From Paralimibaculum aggregatum (GTDB lineage Bacteria > Pseudomonadota > Alphaproteobacteria > Rhodobacterales > Rhodobacteraceae): a stretch of 64,000 bases of DNA. The position numbers and the translations under genes are program-made. The stretch lies in the NCBI RefSeq assembly GCF_030270585.1, contig NZ_BSYI01000012.1:1-64000 (forward strand), written 5' to 3'. The notes beneath the pieces are model-generated. The model saw nothing but the letters and a program-made list of their open reading frames with translations. It had not been told where the DNA came from and did not search any database. Position 1 is the stretch's first letter, and each line of letters opens with the position of its first letter. Positions 31,516-40,585 of this stretch are shown here, piece by piece.

Positions 31516-32673
31516 TCAGCCGGCGAACTGCGGGCACTGGTCGCCCGGATCGACGTTCTCGAAGCTCTGGATCACCTTGACCGAGCCGTCGGCCTGCACC
31601 TGGCCGAGATACATGGTCAGCGGCGCGTGGCGCTGCGCGTCCATGGTGATGGTGCCCCGCGGCCCGGTGACCGAGACATCGTCGAGCGCGTCTATCACGG
31701 CCTGCGGATCGGTCGAGCCGGCCGCCTCGACGGCGGCCTTGTAGGCATAGATCGCCTCGTATTGCGGCACCGAGAGATCGTTGGGCGTGATCAGGTCGTC
31801 GCCGAAGGTCGCCGTCATGCCCTCGAGGAAGGCCTTGTTCTCGGCGCTGTCGATGCCGGTGACATAGGAGGCGGCGATGTAGATCCCGGTGGCGTCGGCG
31901 CCCATCGACTTCGCGGTGCCCTCGTCGACCGCGAGGTTGCCATAGGGCATGTCGACGCCCGCCGCGCGGAGCTGCTTGGTCAGCGTCACGTTGGGCGCGC
32001 CGCCGGCGGTCGAGGTGATCAGCGCATCGGCGCCCGAGGCCTTGAGCTGGGAGATGATCGCGGTCCAGTCGGAGCCGTCCATGGGCAGGTATTCCTCGCC
32101 CAGGACCGTGCCGCCATTGGCCTCGACATAGGAGCGGGTGAACTCCAGCATGCCGCGCCCGAAGGCATAGTCCGAGCCGACCAGGAAGAAGGTCTTCGCG
32201 CCGTATTCCGCCATGAAGTGATCGACGATCGGCGCCACCTGCTGCTCGGGGACCCAGGCGTTGACATACATCCAGGGCGAGCAGGACCGGCCCTCGTAGA
32301 ACGAGGTGTAGATGTAGGGCGTGCGCCCGCGGTTGACGATCGGCAGGCCGGCATTGCGCGCCGCCGAGGTCTCCATGGAGATCAGGACGTTGACCTTCTC
32401 CTCGTAGACGAGGCTCTCGAAGGCCCGCTGCGCGCCCTGGGCGCCGGAGTTGTCGTCGGCAACCACCAGCTCGACCTTCATGCCGAGGATCCCGCCGGCG
32501 TCGTTGATCTCCTTGGCCGCGTATTCGGACGACTGCACCACCGAGGGTGCGACCACGCTGTTGGCCCCGGAGAGGCCGACGGGGATGCCGATCTTGATGG
32601 TGTCCGCGGCAATGGCCGGTGCGGCCGCGAGGGCAGCCACCACGGCAGCGATGGAAAGCGGTCTCAGGGTCAT
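31516..32673 (-). CDS. Periplasmic amide/amino-acid-type binding protein (LivK-like)
   Basis: 385 aa with a Sec signal peptide (residues 1-22, ending APAIA-A). The mature protein is a type-I periplasmic receptor (KIGIPVGLSGANSV near 27-40; GSDYAFGRGMLEF near 165-177) of the LivK/AmiC/UrtA superfamily. The surrounding hydrolases (nitrilase, DUF1028, AtzE-type amidase) point to an amide-like ligand rather than a plain amino acid, but this is inferred from context. Start supported by AGGAGG 9-10 bases upstream. Confidence 0.88.
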   Translation of the reverse strand: MTLRPLSIAAVVAALAAAPAIAADTIKIGIPVGLSGANSVVAPSVVQSSEYAAKEINDAGGILGMKVELVVADDNSGAQGAQRAFESLVYEEKVNVLISMETSAARNAGLPIVNRGRTPYIYTSFYEGRSCSPWMYVNAWVPEQQVAPIVDHFMAEYGAKTFFLVGSDYAFGRGMLEFTRSYVEANGGTVLGEEYLPMDGSDWTAIISQLKASGADALITSTAGGAPNVTLTKQLRAAGVDMPYGNLAVDEGTAKSMGADATGIYIAASYVTGIDSAENKAFLEGMTATFGDDLITPNDLSVPQYEAIYAYKAAVEAAGSTDPQAVIDALDDVSVTGPRGTITMDAQRHAPLTMYLGQVQADGSVKVIQSFENVDPGDQCPQFAG

Positions 32674-32724
32674 GGTCGTCTCACCTCCTGTTGGTCCCGT
32701 GCTTGGGGTCGGATTGGCCTTGGC

Positions 32725-33609
32725 TCAGTACCAGCCCGGTGTCAGGTCGGTGCCGAGCATCTCGTCGTAGAGATCTGTCCGGCGGTCGCGCAGCAGCTGG
32801 TTGAAGTCGTTCAGGCGGCGCTTGCGCCGGGCGTCCGCGAGGTTCACGCGGGCGGTCAGCACCTCGGGCCGCTCCTCCGGGGCGGGGCCGGCCACCGGCC
32901 AGCCCTCGTGGTTGACGATCAGGCTCTGGCCGATGAAGGGCTGCCCGCGCTCGGTGCCGATCCGGCAGGCCGCCGCCACGCAGAACGAATTGGAATGCGC
33001 CGCCGCCATGCAGAGGATGTTGGACATCGAGGGCAGGCTGGCAGGCTGCGACGGCATCGGCACCCAGTTGGTCGGCACGCAGACGATGTCGGCCCCCTGC
33101 ATGGCCAGCAGCCGCCAGGCCTCCGGGAACCAGCCGTCATAGCAGATCAGCGCGCCGATCCGGCCGAGCGGGGTCGCGAACACCGGATAGCCGTGGTCGC
33201 CGGGCTCGAACCAGAGGTTCTCGGCATCCCAGAGATGGGTCTTGCGGTAGACGCCGATCAGCCCGTCCGGGCCGACCAGTGCGGCGGAGTTGAAGAGCCT
33301 GCCGCCGTCGCGCTCGCAGAAGCCGCCGACGATGTGCAGGTCGTGCCGGCGCGCCGCCTCCGCCCATCCGGCGATGGTCTCCGATTCTGCCGCGGTGCCG
33401 GAGAGCGCGAAGGCCTCCGCGCGGCTCTCGAAGACATAGCCGCTGTCCGACAGCTCCGGCAGGACCGCCAGCCTCGCCCCGGCTTCGGCGACCGCCTCGA
33501 TCAGCTCGAGCCCGGCCGCGCGGTTGGCCGCGAGATCGCCGATCCGGGGCTCGAACTGCAGGCAGGAAACCGTGATCTCCGCTTCGCCGCCAGGGGCATC
33601 GGTCGACAT
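32725..33609 (-). CDS. Carbon-nitrogen hydrolase (nitrilase superfamily)
   Basis: 294 aa. The Glu-Lys-Cys triad is visible: Glu in LPELSDSGY (near 51-59), Lys in YRKTHLW (near 121-127) and Cys in ALICYDGWFPE (near 154-164). Cytoplasmic; members hydrolyse amides, carbamoyl groups or nitriles. It is first of the run nitrilase - binding protein - permeases - ATPases - hydrolases, 51 bases before the binding-protein gene. Substrate not readable from sequence; beta-ureidopropionase-, N-carbamoylputrescine- and aliphatic-amidase-like roles all remain possible. Confidence 0.88.
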   Translation of the reverse strand: MSTDAPGGEAEITVSCLQFEPRIGDLAANRAAGLELIEAVAEAGARLAVLPELSDSGYVFESRAEAFALSGTAAESETIAGWAEAARRHDLHIVGGFCERDGGRLFNSAALVGPDGLIGVYRKTHLWDAENLWFEPGDHGYPVFATPLGRIGALICYDGWFPEAWRLLAMQGADIVCVPTNWVPMPSQPASLPSMSNILCMAAAHSNSFCVAAACRIGTERGQPFIGQSLIVNHEGWPVAGPAPEERPEVLTARVNLADARRKRRLNDFNQLLRDRRTDLYDEMLGTDLTPGWY

Positions 33610-33784
33610 CTCGGCACTCTCCCTCTCGCAGGACCGGCCGCACCCCGTGGCCGCCGTCCTGTCATGCTCCGGCTTCCTGCGTCATAGTCAAGGAACTTTC
33701 TTCCCAATCCATGCACGCAGTGGTGCAGAATGCCCGGCCCGCTCAAATGCTGTGCAGATGCATGCCCGTTCGCACGCCATTCCA

Positions 33785-34354
33785 TCAGAAGGTCGGCGGG
33801 GTGTTGACCCAGAGCACCCGCGCCTCGGTGGTGCCGAGGTTGCGGTAGCCGTGCGGCCGCTCGGAGGAGAAGTAGAACGAATCGCCCGGCATCAGGTGAT
33901 AGCGCCGGCCGTCCACCTCGAGTTCCAGCTCGCCCTCGATCAGGAAGCCGAGTTCCTCGCCGAGATGGCTGATCACCCCGTCGCTGCGCCCGCCGGCGGC
34001 GACGATGTGGATGTTCGCCTGCAGCATGCAGCCCTCGGCACAGGGCGCCAGCCGCTCCAGCGTCACGCCGTCGCCCCGGCGCAGCGCATCGGTGTTGAGC
34101 CGCGGGCGCGTGCCGGCCCGCATCACCACGCCGGCGGTCTGGTCGTCGGCGAAGAAGGTCGAGACATTGACGCCGAGCGCCTTGGCCAGCCGGCTGAGCA
34201 TGGTGAGCGACGGGTTCACCCGCCCGGTCTCGACCTTCGAGACCATGCTCTCCGAGCAGTCGGCCCGCGCCGCCAGGCTCTGCAGGGTGAGGCCGCGGAG
34301 CCGTCGCTGGTAGCGCAGCTGGCTGCCGATCTTCGATGTGTCGTTCGCGCTCAC
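33785..34354 (-). CDS. XRE-family regulator with cupin sensor domain
   Basis: 189 aa. Helix-turn-helix at about residues 10-65 (LRYQRRLRGLTLQSLAARAD then SESMVSKVETGRVNPSLTML) and a C-terminal cupin barrel at about 110-185 (GEELGFLIEGELELEVDG, MPGDSFYF, PHGYRN). The PuuR-like architecture senses a small metabolite. It is 174 bases upstream of, and on the same strand as, the nitrilase-Liv-amidase run, so it probably controls that run and itself. An inverted repeat 18 bases ahead of its ATG is a candidate site. Confidence 0.87.
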   Translation of the reverse strand: MSANDTSKIGSQLRYQRRLRGLTLQSLAARADCSESMVSKVETGRVNPSLTMLSRLAKALGVNVSTFFADDQTAGVVMRAGTRPRLNTDALRRGDGVTLERLAPCAEGCMLQANIHIVAAGGRSDGVISHLGEELGFLIEGELELEVDGRRYHLMPGDSFYFSSERPHGYRNLGTTEARVLWVNTPPTF

Positions 34355-34371
34355 AGGCCACCGTCAAATCT

Positions 34372-34388
34372 CTTGAACCCCGATCAAG
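34372..34388. promoter_or_regulatory. Candidate operator of the XRE-cupin regulator
   Basis: Inverted repeat CTTGA-N7-TCAAG directly upstream of the regulator start at 34354. A single TCAAG half-site also occurs in the gap ahead of the nitrilase gene (33688-33692), next to another inverted repeat TGCAC-N6-GTGCA (33712-33727). Pattern only; no proof of binding. Confidence 0.35.
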
Positions 34389-34479
34389 TTCGAGATCTTC
34401 GGCCGGATGGTCAACCCATAGTGTCCTTCCGGCCGCCTCTCCCGGCGCGCGCGGGGCACCGGCAGGGCCGGCGCCCGGG

Positions 34480-36543
34480 TCAGGCGCGGCCCCGGATCAC
34501 CGCCTGCAGCAGCCGGTCGGCGGTCATCGCGATCAGCGCCATGCCGAGCCCGGCGGCGAGGCCGGCGCCGGCATTCGCCTCGCCCAGCGCGACATAGATC
34601 GCCTGCCCCAGCCCGGTGGTGCCGACCAGCGCGGCGATCACCAGCATGCCGAGGCCGTAGAGCACGGTCTGGTTGATCCCGATCAGGATCTGCGGCAGCG
34701 ACTGCGGCAGGCGCACCTGCCAGAACAGCTGCCAGGCGGAGCAGCCGCAGGCGCGCCCGGCATCGATCAGGGTCGCCGGCACCGAGCGCAGCCCGTGCTC
34801 GGTGTAGCGGATCATCGGCACGATGGCATAGGCGACGATCGCCAGCAGCGCGGTGAAGTCGCCGACCTGGAACAGCATCAGGGCCGGGATCAGCAGCACG
34901 AACTGCGGCAGCGTCTGCAGCATGTCGTTGATCGGCCGGATGATCGCCGAGACCGTGTCCGACGCCGCCGCCCAGATCCCGATCAGGCCGCCGAGCAGGA
35001 TGCAGAGGAACACGGCGACCGAGCAGAGATAGACCGAGATCATCGCCTGCTGCCACAGCCCGGCGACCAGCAGGTAGACGACGGCGCCGCCGGCCAGGAG
35101 CGCGAGGCGGATGCCGCCGAGCTGGAACGCGAGGAGCGTGGTCAGCAGCAGCACCGTGGCCCAGGGCAGCCCGGTGGCGCCGAAATAGAGGAAGCCGGCC
35201 ACCACCAGCACCGCGATGCCGCCCTTCCAGCGCCCGCGGCCGAAGGCCAGCACGCAGCCGAGGCCGGCCAGGGCCCAGTAGGCCGCCTTCATCCCCGGGG
35301 TCAGCGTGATGCCCCAGGTGAAGGGCACGACCGCCCGCTCGAAGCCCAGCTTGACCGGCAGCAGCAGGAAGAACTGCACGCCGTTCTTGAGCGCCGCCAT
35401 CAGCTCGCCATGCGCGAGGACGAAGCCGGTGGTGGCGGCGTTGATCGCCTGCGCCGGGGAATGGATCAGCCCGGCCGGCCAGTCGCGCAGCGCCGGCAGC
35501 GCCTGCGCCGCCAGAAACGCCGCGATCAGCGCCGCGGCCAGCACCGGCGCGAACCGGCGCAGCGGCAGGCCGGCATGGCTGGCGCCCGGAAGCTGCCGCG
35601 CGGCATAGGCCGCGGTCACCCGGTCGAGCAGGATCGCCAGGACCACGATCACCGCGCCCGACAGGAGGCTCTGCCCGAACTGCGCCTTGCGCATCGCCGA
35701 GAGCACCGCCCAGCCGATATCCTCGAAACCGCCGATGATCGCGGCGATGATGACCATCGACAGGGCCGCCATGGTGGTCTGGTTCACGCCGACCAGCATC
35801 TGCGGCAGCGCCGAGGGCAGCTCGGCCCAGGCGAACTGCTGCGGCCGCGAGCAGCCCGACATCCGGGCGCTTTCCAGCACCGCCGGCGGGATCCTTTCGA
35901 AGCCGAGGATGGTGTTGCGCACCATTGGCGGCACCGCGAAGACCACGCTGGCGATCAGGCCGACCACCGGCCCGAAGCCGAAGAGCAGGAGGATCGGGAT
36001 CAGGTAGGCGAAGGCCGGGATCGTCTGCATCAGGTCGAGCATCGGCAGGATCACCCGGCGCGCATGGGCCGACCGGAAGCCCAGATAGCCGAGGCCGAAG
36101 CCGATCAGGATCGACAGCGGCAGCGCCACCAGCACCAGCGCCAGGGTGTTCATCGCCGGCTCCCAGTAGCCCGAGGCGAGGATGTAGAGCAGCAGCGCCC
36201 CGGTCAGCAGGGCCAGCCGCCGGCCGCCGCCCTGCCAGGCGATCAGGCAGAACAGGCAGACCGGCACCGCCCAGGGCGATCCGATCAGCAGCGCCCGCAC
36301 GCCCGAGAAGGCCAGGTTCAGCCCGCCGCTGACCGCCCGCGCAACGCCCTGAAACTGTGCCACGAGGCCGTCCATGACGCGGTTGATCGCCTCCGCGACC
36401 GGCAGCGTCCAGGCATCCGGATAGCCGACGATCTGCGGAAACGCCGCCCGCTGCGCGAGCAGGAGCGCGCTCAGGCCGAGGACCGCGAGCCAGGGCCGGG
36501 CACTGCGGCAGGAGGCGCGGAACCGCCGGGCGAAACCCGTCAA
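34480..36543 (-). CDS. Double-length betaine/choline-type ABC permease (two ProW-like halves)
   Basis: 687 aa, about twice a normal ProW. Two similar membrane halves: the first has its EAA-type loop ESARMSGCSRPQQFAWAELP (near 238-257), the second has DAGRACGCSAWQLFWQVRLP (near 585-604); both loops are followed by LPQ(M/I)L(V/I)G(V/I)NQT. It would form the whole pore as one polypeptide. The frame opens right at the ATPase stop: I use TTG at 36543, overlapping that stop (TTGA), since no ATG or GTG lies near; a later start is possible. Last gene of the SBP-ATPase-permease set. Confidence 0.85.
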   Translation of the reverse strand: MTGFARRFRASCRSARPWLAVLGLSALLLAQRAAFPQIVGYPDAWTLPVAEAINRVMDGLVAQFQGVARAVSGGLNLAFSGVRALLIGSPWAVPVCLFCLIAWQGGGRRLALLTGALLLYILASGYWEPAMNTLALVLVALPLSILIGFGLGYLGFRSAHARRVILPMLDLMQTIPAFAYLIPILLLFGFGPVVGLIASVVFAVPPMVRNTILGFERIPPAVLESARMSGCSRPQQFAWAELPSALPQMLVGVNQTTMAALSMVIIAAIIGGFEDIGWAVLSAMRKAQFGQSLLSGAVIVVLAILLDRVTAAYAARQLPGASHAGLPLRRFAPVLAAALIAAFLAAQALPALRDWPAGLIHSPAQAINAATTGFVLAHGELMAALKNGVQFFLLLPVKLGFERAVVPFTWGITLTPGMKAAYWALAGLGCVLAFGRGRWKGGIAVLVVAGFLYFGATGLPWATVLLLTTLLAFQLGGIRLALLAGGAVVYLLVAGLWQQAMISVYLCSVAVFLCILLGGLIGIWAAASDTVSAIIRPINDMLQTLPQFVLLIPALMLFQVGDFTALLAIVAYAIVPMIRYTEHGLRSVPATLIDAGRACGCSAWQLFWQVRLPQSLPQILIGINQTVLYGLGMLVIAALVGTTGLGQAIYVALGEANAGAGLAAGLGMALIAMTADRLLQAVIRGRA

Positions 36544-37595
36544 CGATCCGGCCCCGGCCCGTCGTGGTGGAGCGAGCGGATCACCTGCAGCGGCTGCAGC
36601 GAGCCCAGCACCGCGCCATCGGCACCGACCACGTCGACGGTTTCGGTGGTCTCGCCGAACAGCCTGATCGCGTCCTCGAGGATGGCCTCCGGCGGCACCG
36701 ACGGATGCGCCCTGCCGTCGTTCCGGGGCGGGCTCATCACGTCGCCGGCGCGCAGCACATGGGCCAGCGGCACGTCGCCGATGAACTCGCGCACATAGGC
36801 GTTCGCGGGGCGCAGCACGATTTCGGCCGGCGCGCCGATCTGGACGATCTCGCCGTCCTTCATGATGCAGATCGTGTCGGCCAGCTTGAGCGCCTCGAGG
36901 AAATCGTGGGTGACGAAGACGATGGTCTTGTGCAGCTGCTTCTGCAGGCGCAGGAACTCGTCCTGCATCTGGGCGCGGATCAGCGGGTCGAGCGCCGAGA
37001 AGGGCTCGTCGAGGAACCACAGCTCCGGCTCGACGGCGAGCGACCGCGCGATCCCGACCCGCTGCTGCTGCCCGCCGGAAAGCTGGTGCGGATAGGACCG
37101 TTCCCTGCCTTTCAGCCCGACCAGGTCGATCATCTCGCGGGCGCGCGCCTCGCGCCTGTCGCGGGGCAGGCCCTGCGCCTTCAGCGGGAAGGCCACGTTC
37201 TGCATCACGTCGAGATGCGGCAGCAGGCCGAAGCTCTGGAACACCATGCCCATCTTGCGCCGGCGGATCTCGATCAGCGCGCGCGGCGAGGCGGTGAGCA
37301 GGTCCGTATCGTCGAGGAAGACCTGCCCGCAGGTCGGCTCGTCGAGCCGCGAGACGGCGCGCAGCACGGTCGACTTGCCCGAGCCGGACAGCCCCATGAT
37401 CACGAAGATCCGGCCCTCGTGGACATCGAAGCTGACATCCGCCGCGGCCACGAAATGCCTGGCCTCGCGCACATGCTCGAGGCGCCGTTCATGGGTCATG
37501 TCGCGAAACGCGCCCGACACGATCCGCCGCGGGTTCGGGCCGTAGATCTTCCACAGGTTCCGGACCGAGAGTTTCGGCGCCGCTCGTGATGTCAT
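36540..37595 (-). CDS. Glycine betaine/choline-type ABC transporter ATPase (ProV-like)
   Basis: 351 aa. ProV/OpuAA-type features: an N-terminal segment LWKIYGPNPRR (about 14-24), Walker A GLSGSGKST (about 68-76), signature LSGGQQQRVGIARSL (about 171-185), Walker B LWFLDEPFSALD (about 191-202). The C-terminal part is shorter than a full two-CBS ProV, with one CBS-like stretch (about 280-340). Stop overlaps the permease start. The binding-protein gene is 54 bases upstream across a hairpin. Confidence 0.9.
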   Translation of the reverse strand: MTSRAAPKLSVRNLWKIYGPNPRRIVSGAFRDMTHERRLEHVREARHFVAAADVSFDVHEGRIFVIMGLSGSGKSTVLRAVSRLDEPTCGQVFLDDTDLLTASPRALIEIRRRKMGMVFQSFGLLPHLDVMQNVAFPLKAQGLPRDRREARAREMIDLVGLKGRERSYPHQLSGGQQQRVGIARSLAVEPELWFLDEPFSALDPLIRAQMQDEFLRLQKQLHKTIVFVTHDFLEALKLADTICIMKDGEIVQIGAPAEIVLRPANAYVREFIGDVPLAHVLRAGDVMSPPRNDGRAHPSVPPEAILEDAIRLFGETTETVDVVGADGAVLGSLQPLQVIRSLHHDGPGPDR

Positions 37596-37612
37596 GTCAT
37601 GCTCCAGCCGGT

Positions 37613-37638
37613 GGCGCGGCCCGTGCCGGGGCCGCGCC
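37613..37638 (-). promoter_or_regulatory. Intercistronic GC hairpin after the betaine-type binding protein
   Basis: Perfect 9-bp arms GGCGCGGCC / GGCCGCGCC with an 8-base loop, in the 54-bp gap between the binding-protein and ATPase genes. No T-run. Confidence 0.65.
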
Positions 37639-37649
37639 GGGCGCAGGCC

Positions 37650-38621
37650 TTACTGCGTCGCCGCCTCGACCCAGGGGGTCCAGACCGCCGCGTTCTCCTC
37701 CATCCAGGCGGCGACCACCGCCTCGATCGGCTCGCCGTCCTGGTCGATCGCCTTCATCATCGCCTCCTGCGCCGCGGTATCGAGGGTATAGGCCTCGAGG
37801 AACGCCCATGCCGCCGGCCATTTCTCCTCGAACCCCGCCCAGGCCACCTTCATGGTCACCGGCGCCTCGACGCCGCAGTCGCCGGTGGCATCGGGGTTGG
37901 GGCCCCAGGCCGGGTCGGTGTCGCAGGCCGGCTCGTAGGCCGGCAGCGCGACCCATCCGGCCTCGACCTCCGCGAACACCCAGTGCGGCGCCCAGAACAT
38001 CATCACCAGCGGCGTCTTGCGCGCATCCGCGGCCTTCAGCTCGGCCACCAGCGCGCCCTCGGAGCCGGCCGGCACCGCCTTGTAGTCCAGCCCCATGTTC
38101 CGGATGATGTCGGCGGAGCGGGTGCCCCAGTCGGCCGGATAGGCCAGGATGCGGCCCTGCGGGAAGGTCTCGGCGGTCACCAGCCTGTCCCGGCAGCCGA
38201 CCAGCGCCTCCCAGGCCGGCAGGCCCGGGCAGAGCTCCTCCATGTGCTTGGGATACATCCAGCCCTCGCGCGTGGTCAGGCCGAGCGGGCCGATATCGAC
38301 GATCCGGCCCGCCGCCTTCATCTTCGGATAGATGTCGCCGACATTGTTGGTCCAGACCTCGAGCGTCGCGTGCAGGTCGCCATCGGCCAGCGCGGTGTGC
38401 TGCGGATAGTTGCCGGCGGTGACGTATTCCACGTCATAGCCCATCGAGCGCAGGGCCTCGCCGGCGATATGGGTCGAGATGTGCTGGCCGGTCCATTCGT
38501 TGATCGCCAGCCTGATCGGCTCGTCCGTCGCGCCGAGCTCCGCCGCCGTCGCCATGCCGGCGAGCATCAGGGCGGCGGTGCCCGGGATCAGCCGCGCGCC
38601 GAGTTTGGTGAGATGGAACAT
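37650..38621 (-). CDS. Glycine betaine/choline-type ABC transporter binding protein (ProX/OpuAC-like)
   Basis: 323 aa with a Sec signal peptide (1-27, ending MATAA). The mature protein fits the quaternary-ammonium receptor family: EPIRLAINEWTGQHI (about 34-48), HATLEVW (about 84-90), a Trp/Tyr-rich ligand region (KTPLVMMFWAPHWVF near 207-221) and a Cys pair around ACDTDPAWG/GDCG. The start at 38621 has GGAGG upstream and gives a clean signal peptide; an upstream ATG adds 57 Ala/Arg-rich residues. Transporter order is SBP-ATPase-permease. The exact quaternary amine is unknown. Confidence 0.88.
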   Translation of the reverse strand: MFHLTKLGARLIPGTAALMLAGMATAAELGATDEPIRLAINEWTGQHISTHIAGEALRSMGYDVEYVTAGNYPQHTALADGDLHATLEVWTNNVGDIYPKMKAAGRIVDIGPLGLTTREGWMYPKHMEELCPGLPAWEALVGCRDRLVTAETFPQGRILAYPADWGTRSADIIRNMGLDYKAVPAGSEGALVAELKAADARKTPLVMMFWAPHWVFAEVEAGWVALPAYEPACDTDPAWGPNPDATGDCGVEAPVTMKVAWAGFEEKWPAAWAFLEAYTLDTAAQEAMMKAIDQDGEPIEAVVAAWMEENAAVWTPWVEAATQ

Positions 38622-39336
38622 GGTACCTCCAGTTTCGTTGATCCGTTTGTCCTGGCCCCGGGCGCCGGGCCGGCGCCCTGCCGGCGATCGGGGGCCGGCC
38701 GGCCCGGCCGCCCTCGCGCGCCGCGTGGCCGGCGCAGGCATGGCCGGGCGGCGCATGAGGGCGGCGGCACTTTTCGCGGTGTGCCCGATCACGCCGGACG
38801 CCCCGGAGGCCGGGTGCGGCCGCCGGGGCGTTGTCTCTCGCCTGGGCGCATGGGGTGCGGCCGGGCCCGGCCGCCGCGGCGGCGGCGCCGGGGCGATGCG
38901 GGCAGCCGGGGCGGGCAGCCGCGGTGGGCGGCCGGGACGGGCAGGGCGCGGGCCCCGGCCTGCGGTCTCGGGGCAGGCTGTCCACTATCGCTGTTCGGCC
39001 GTCACGGAACGAACGGCGTCGTCTCGCGGGCCCGTCCCGGCGTCGCTTGCTGCATCCATGGTCATCCCGATGGTCATCACGTGTGATGTATCGCTGGCGA
39101 TCTCGAGCGTAGCGCCATGCCATCGCCAGACTTGACGTTGCACGCCAGATTGCGCGTCCGATGGCCAATGCTGTCTTCGAGAAAAGCGTAGCCTTGGCAG
39201 AGGCTTGCCAACTGTTTCGCGGTTGCCGAATTCTTCAGGGCGTACAACCTGACCGATTCGGACGGATATGGCGGAAATCGTCAAGCACTGCGGCGCGGGC
39301 CGCCGCGGTGCCCGCTGCGGAGGCGCCGGGCCGGCT
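38622..39336. other. 715-bp gap upstream of the betaine-type transporter
   Basis: 38640-38990 is extremely GC-rich; 38990-39290 is lower in GC and must carry the transporter promoter on the minus strand. Two inverted repeats stand out: CATCAC-GT-GTGATG (39075-39088) and TTGGCA-N6-TGCCAA (39194-39211), both plausible regulator sites. Short open frames on both strands lack Shine-Dalgarno sequences and recognisable motifs, so I call no gene. Confidence 0.45.
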
Positions 39337-40347
39337 TCAGGTGATGCTGTGATACACCGTCGCCTCGAGCGACTGGCGCCGGTCGCGGCTGGGCGCCACG
39401 CCGAAGCGGCTGCGATAGGTCCGGGAGAAGACCTCCAGCGAGGAGAACCCGCAGGCCACGGCGACCTCGGTCAGCGACATCTCGGTCTGCTGCACCAGCT
39501 GGTGCGCCTTGGCCAGCCGCAATTCGCGGTAGGTCGCCTCCACCCCCCGCCCGAGGCGCGCCTTGAAGAGCCGTTGCAGATGCCGCGCCGAGACCCCGGC
39601 CGCCCGGGCGAGGGCGGTGCAGGAGACCGGCTCGTCGAGCTGCTCCTCCATGATCGCATGGGCCCGGGCCACCGGGTCGTCGTGCCGGAACCCGTCCGCC
39701 GGCGGGAGGCCGCCGCCGGCAGGGGGCTGCGGCCGCGAGCCCGGACGGCGCCGGTCGAGCAGCAGGTGCTTGCCGACCTCGTCGGCAATGCCGTCGCCGG
39801 CCTCCTGGGCGATCAGGTCCAGCATCATGTCGGCGGTCGCCAGCCCGCCGGCCGAGAGCGGATGCCTGCCCGAGGCATCGAACAACGTCTCGGTCACGCG
39901 GAGCTCGGGATAGCGCTCCTCGCTGCCCTTGGCGTTGTACCAGTGGACCGGAATGCCGGCGCCGCGGAGCAGGCCGGCCTCCATCAGGATCTCGCTGCCG
40001 ATCTCGATGGCGCCGACGCGGACCCCGGTGCGGGACGCCATGCGCACCCAGTCGATCAGCCGCGACTTGCCGGCCGAGGCCCGGACATCGAAGCTGGCGA
40101 TCACGAACACCGTGTCGAACGCCGCCCGCGGGTCGCCGGCCAGCGGCGCGTCGACCGCCATCAGGCTGCCGCTGCTCGACCGCACGGCGAAACCGTCGGC
40201 GGAGAGGGTGGTCCACCGGAACAGGCTGCGCCCGGCCAGCCAGTTGGCGATGAACAGCGGCTCGGTCACCAGCGTCACCGCGAGGGAGGAGAAGCCCGGC
40301 ACGAGCAGCAGGCCAAAGCGGTGCAGCGGCGTGTCCCGATCGGTCAT
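39337..40347 (-). CDS. GlxA-type AraC-family regulator (DJ-1/PfpI-like N-domain)
   Basis: 336 aa. N-terminal glutamine-amidotransferase-like domain (about 10-190, FGLLLVPGFSSLAV onward) and C-terminal AraC DNA-binding domain with two helix-turn-helix motifs (about 230-325; SARHLQRLFKARLG and EVAVACGFSSLEVFSRTYRSRFG). The group includes GbdR, CdhR and SouR, which sense glycine betaine, carnitine or sarcosine. It is divergent from the Rieske-GMC-SDR genes and follows the betaine-type transporter, so it probably activates both. A 24-residue Pro/Gly/Arg linker (about 200-222) joins the domains. Confidence 0.87.
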   Translation of the reverse strand: MTDRDTPLHRFGLLLVPGFSSLAVTLVTEPLFIANWLAGRSLFRWTTLSADGFAVRSSSGSLMAVDAPLAGDPRAAFDTVFVIASFDVRASAGKSRLIDWVRMASRTGVRVGAIEIGSEILMEAGLLRGAGIPVHWYNAKGSEERYPELRVTETLFDASGRHPLSAGGLATADMMLDLIAQEAGDGIADEVGKHLLLDRRRPGSRPQPPAGGGLPPADGFRHDDPVARAHAIMEEQLDEPVSCTALARAAGVSARHLQRLFKARLGRGVEATYRELRLAKAHQLVQQTEMSLTEVAVACGFSSLEVFSRTYRSRFGVAPSRDRRQSLEATVYHSIT

Positions 40348-40399
40348 GCGGTCTCCGGAGGGTTGATTCTTCGCGCCGCATCCTGGCGCTGCCGGTCAA

Positions 40400-40412
40400 G
40401 TTCTTCAAGAAC
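40400..40412. promoter_or_regulatory. Perfect palindrome in the glxA-like/Rieske divergent gap
   Basis: GTTCTT-C-AAGAAC lies 53 bases upstream of the regulator start and 173 bases upstream of the Rieske gene. It is the only perfect inverted repeat of this size noticed in the 238-bp gap and is a candidate site for the GlxA-type regulator. Inference from position and symmetry. Confidence 0.4.
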
Positions 40413-40585
40413 CGGCGGCTATTTTCCGGGGCGGCCTCGCAAGGCGCGGAAAAGGCTGATGAAACTCCATCGCCGCGGATCTGCGCAGAATGCCCCGCCT
40501 GTCGCGCATGGTCAAATCGGCGCCGTGCCGCGGGCTACCATCCGGGGCGAGCCGTGCGCCATCATTCAGGAAGAGGACAGCCAGC

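Noticed and set aside
38985-39284. 99-codon minus-strand ORF upstream of the betaine-type receptor
   Set aside because: No Shine-Dalgarno, no family resemblance, and it overlaps the lower-GC region that most likely serves as promoter.
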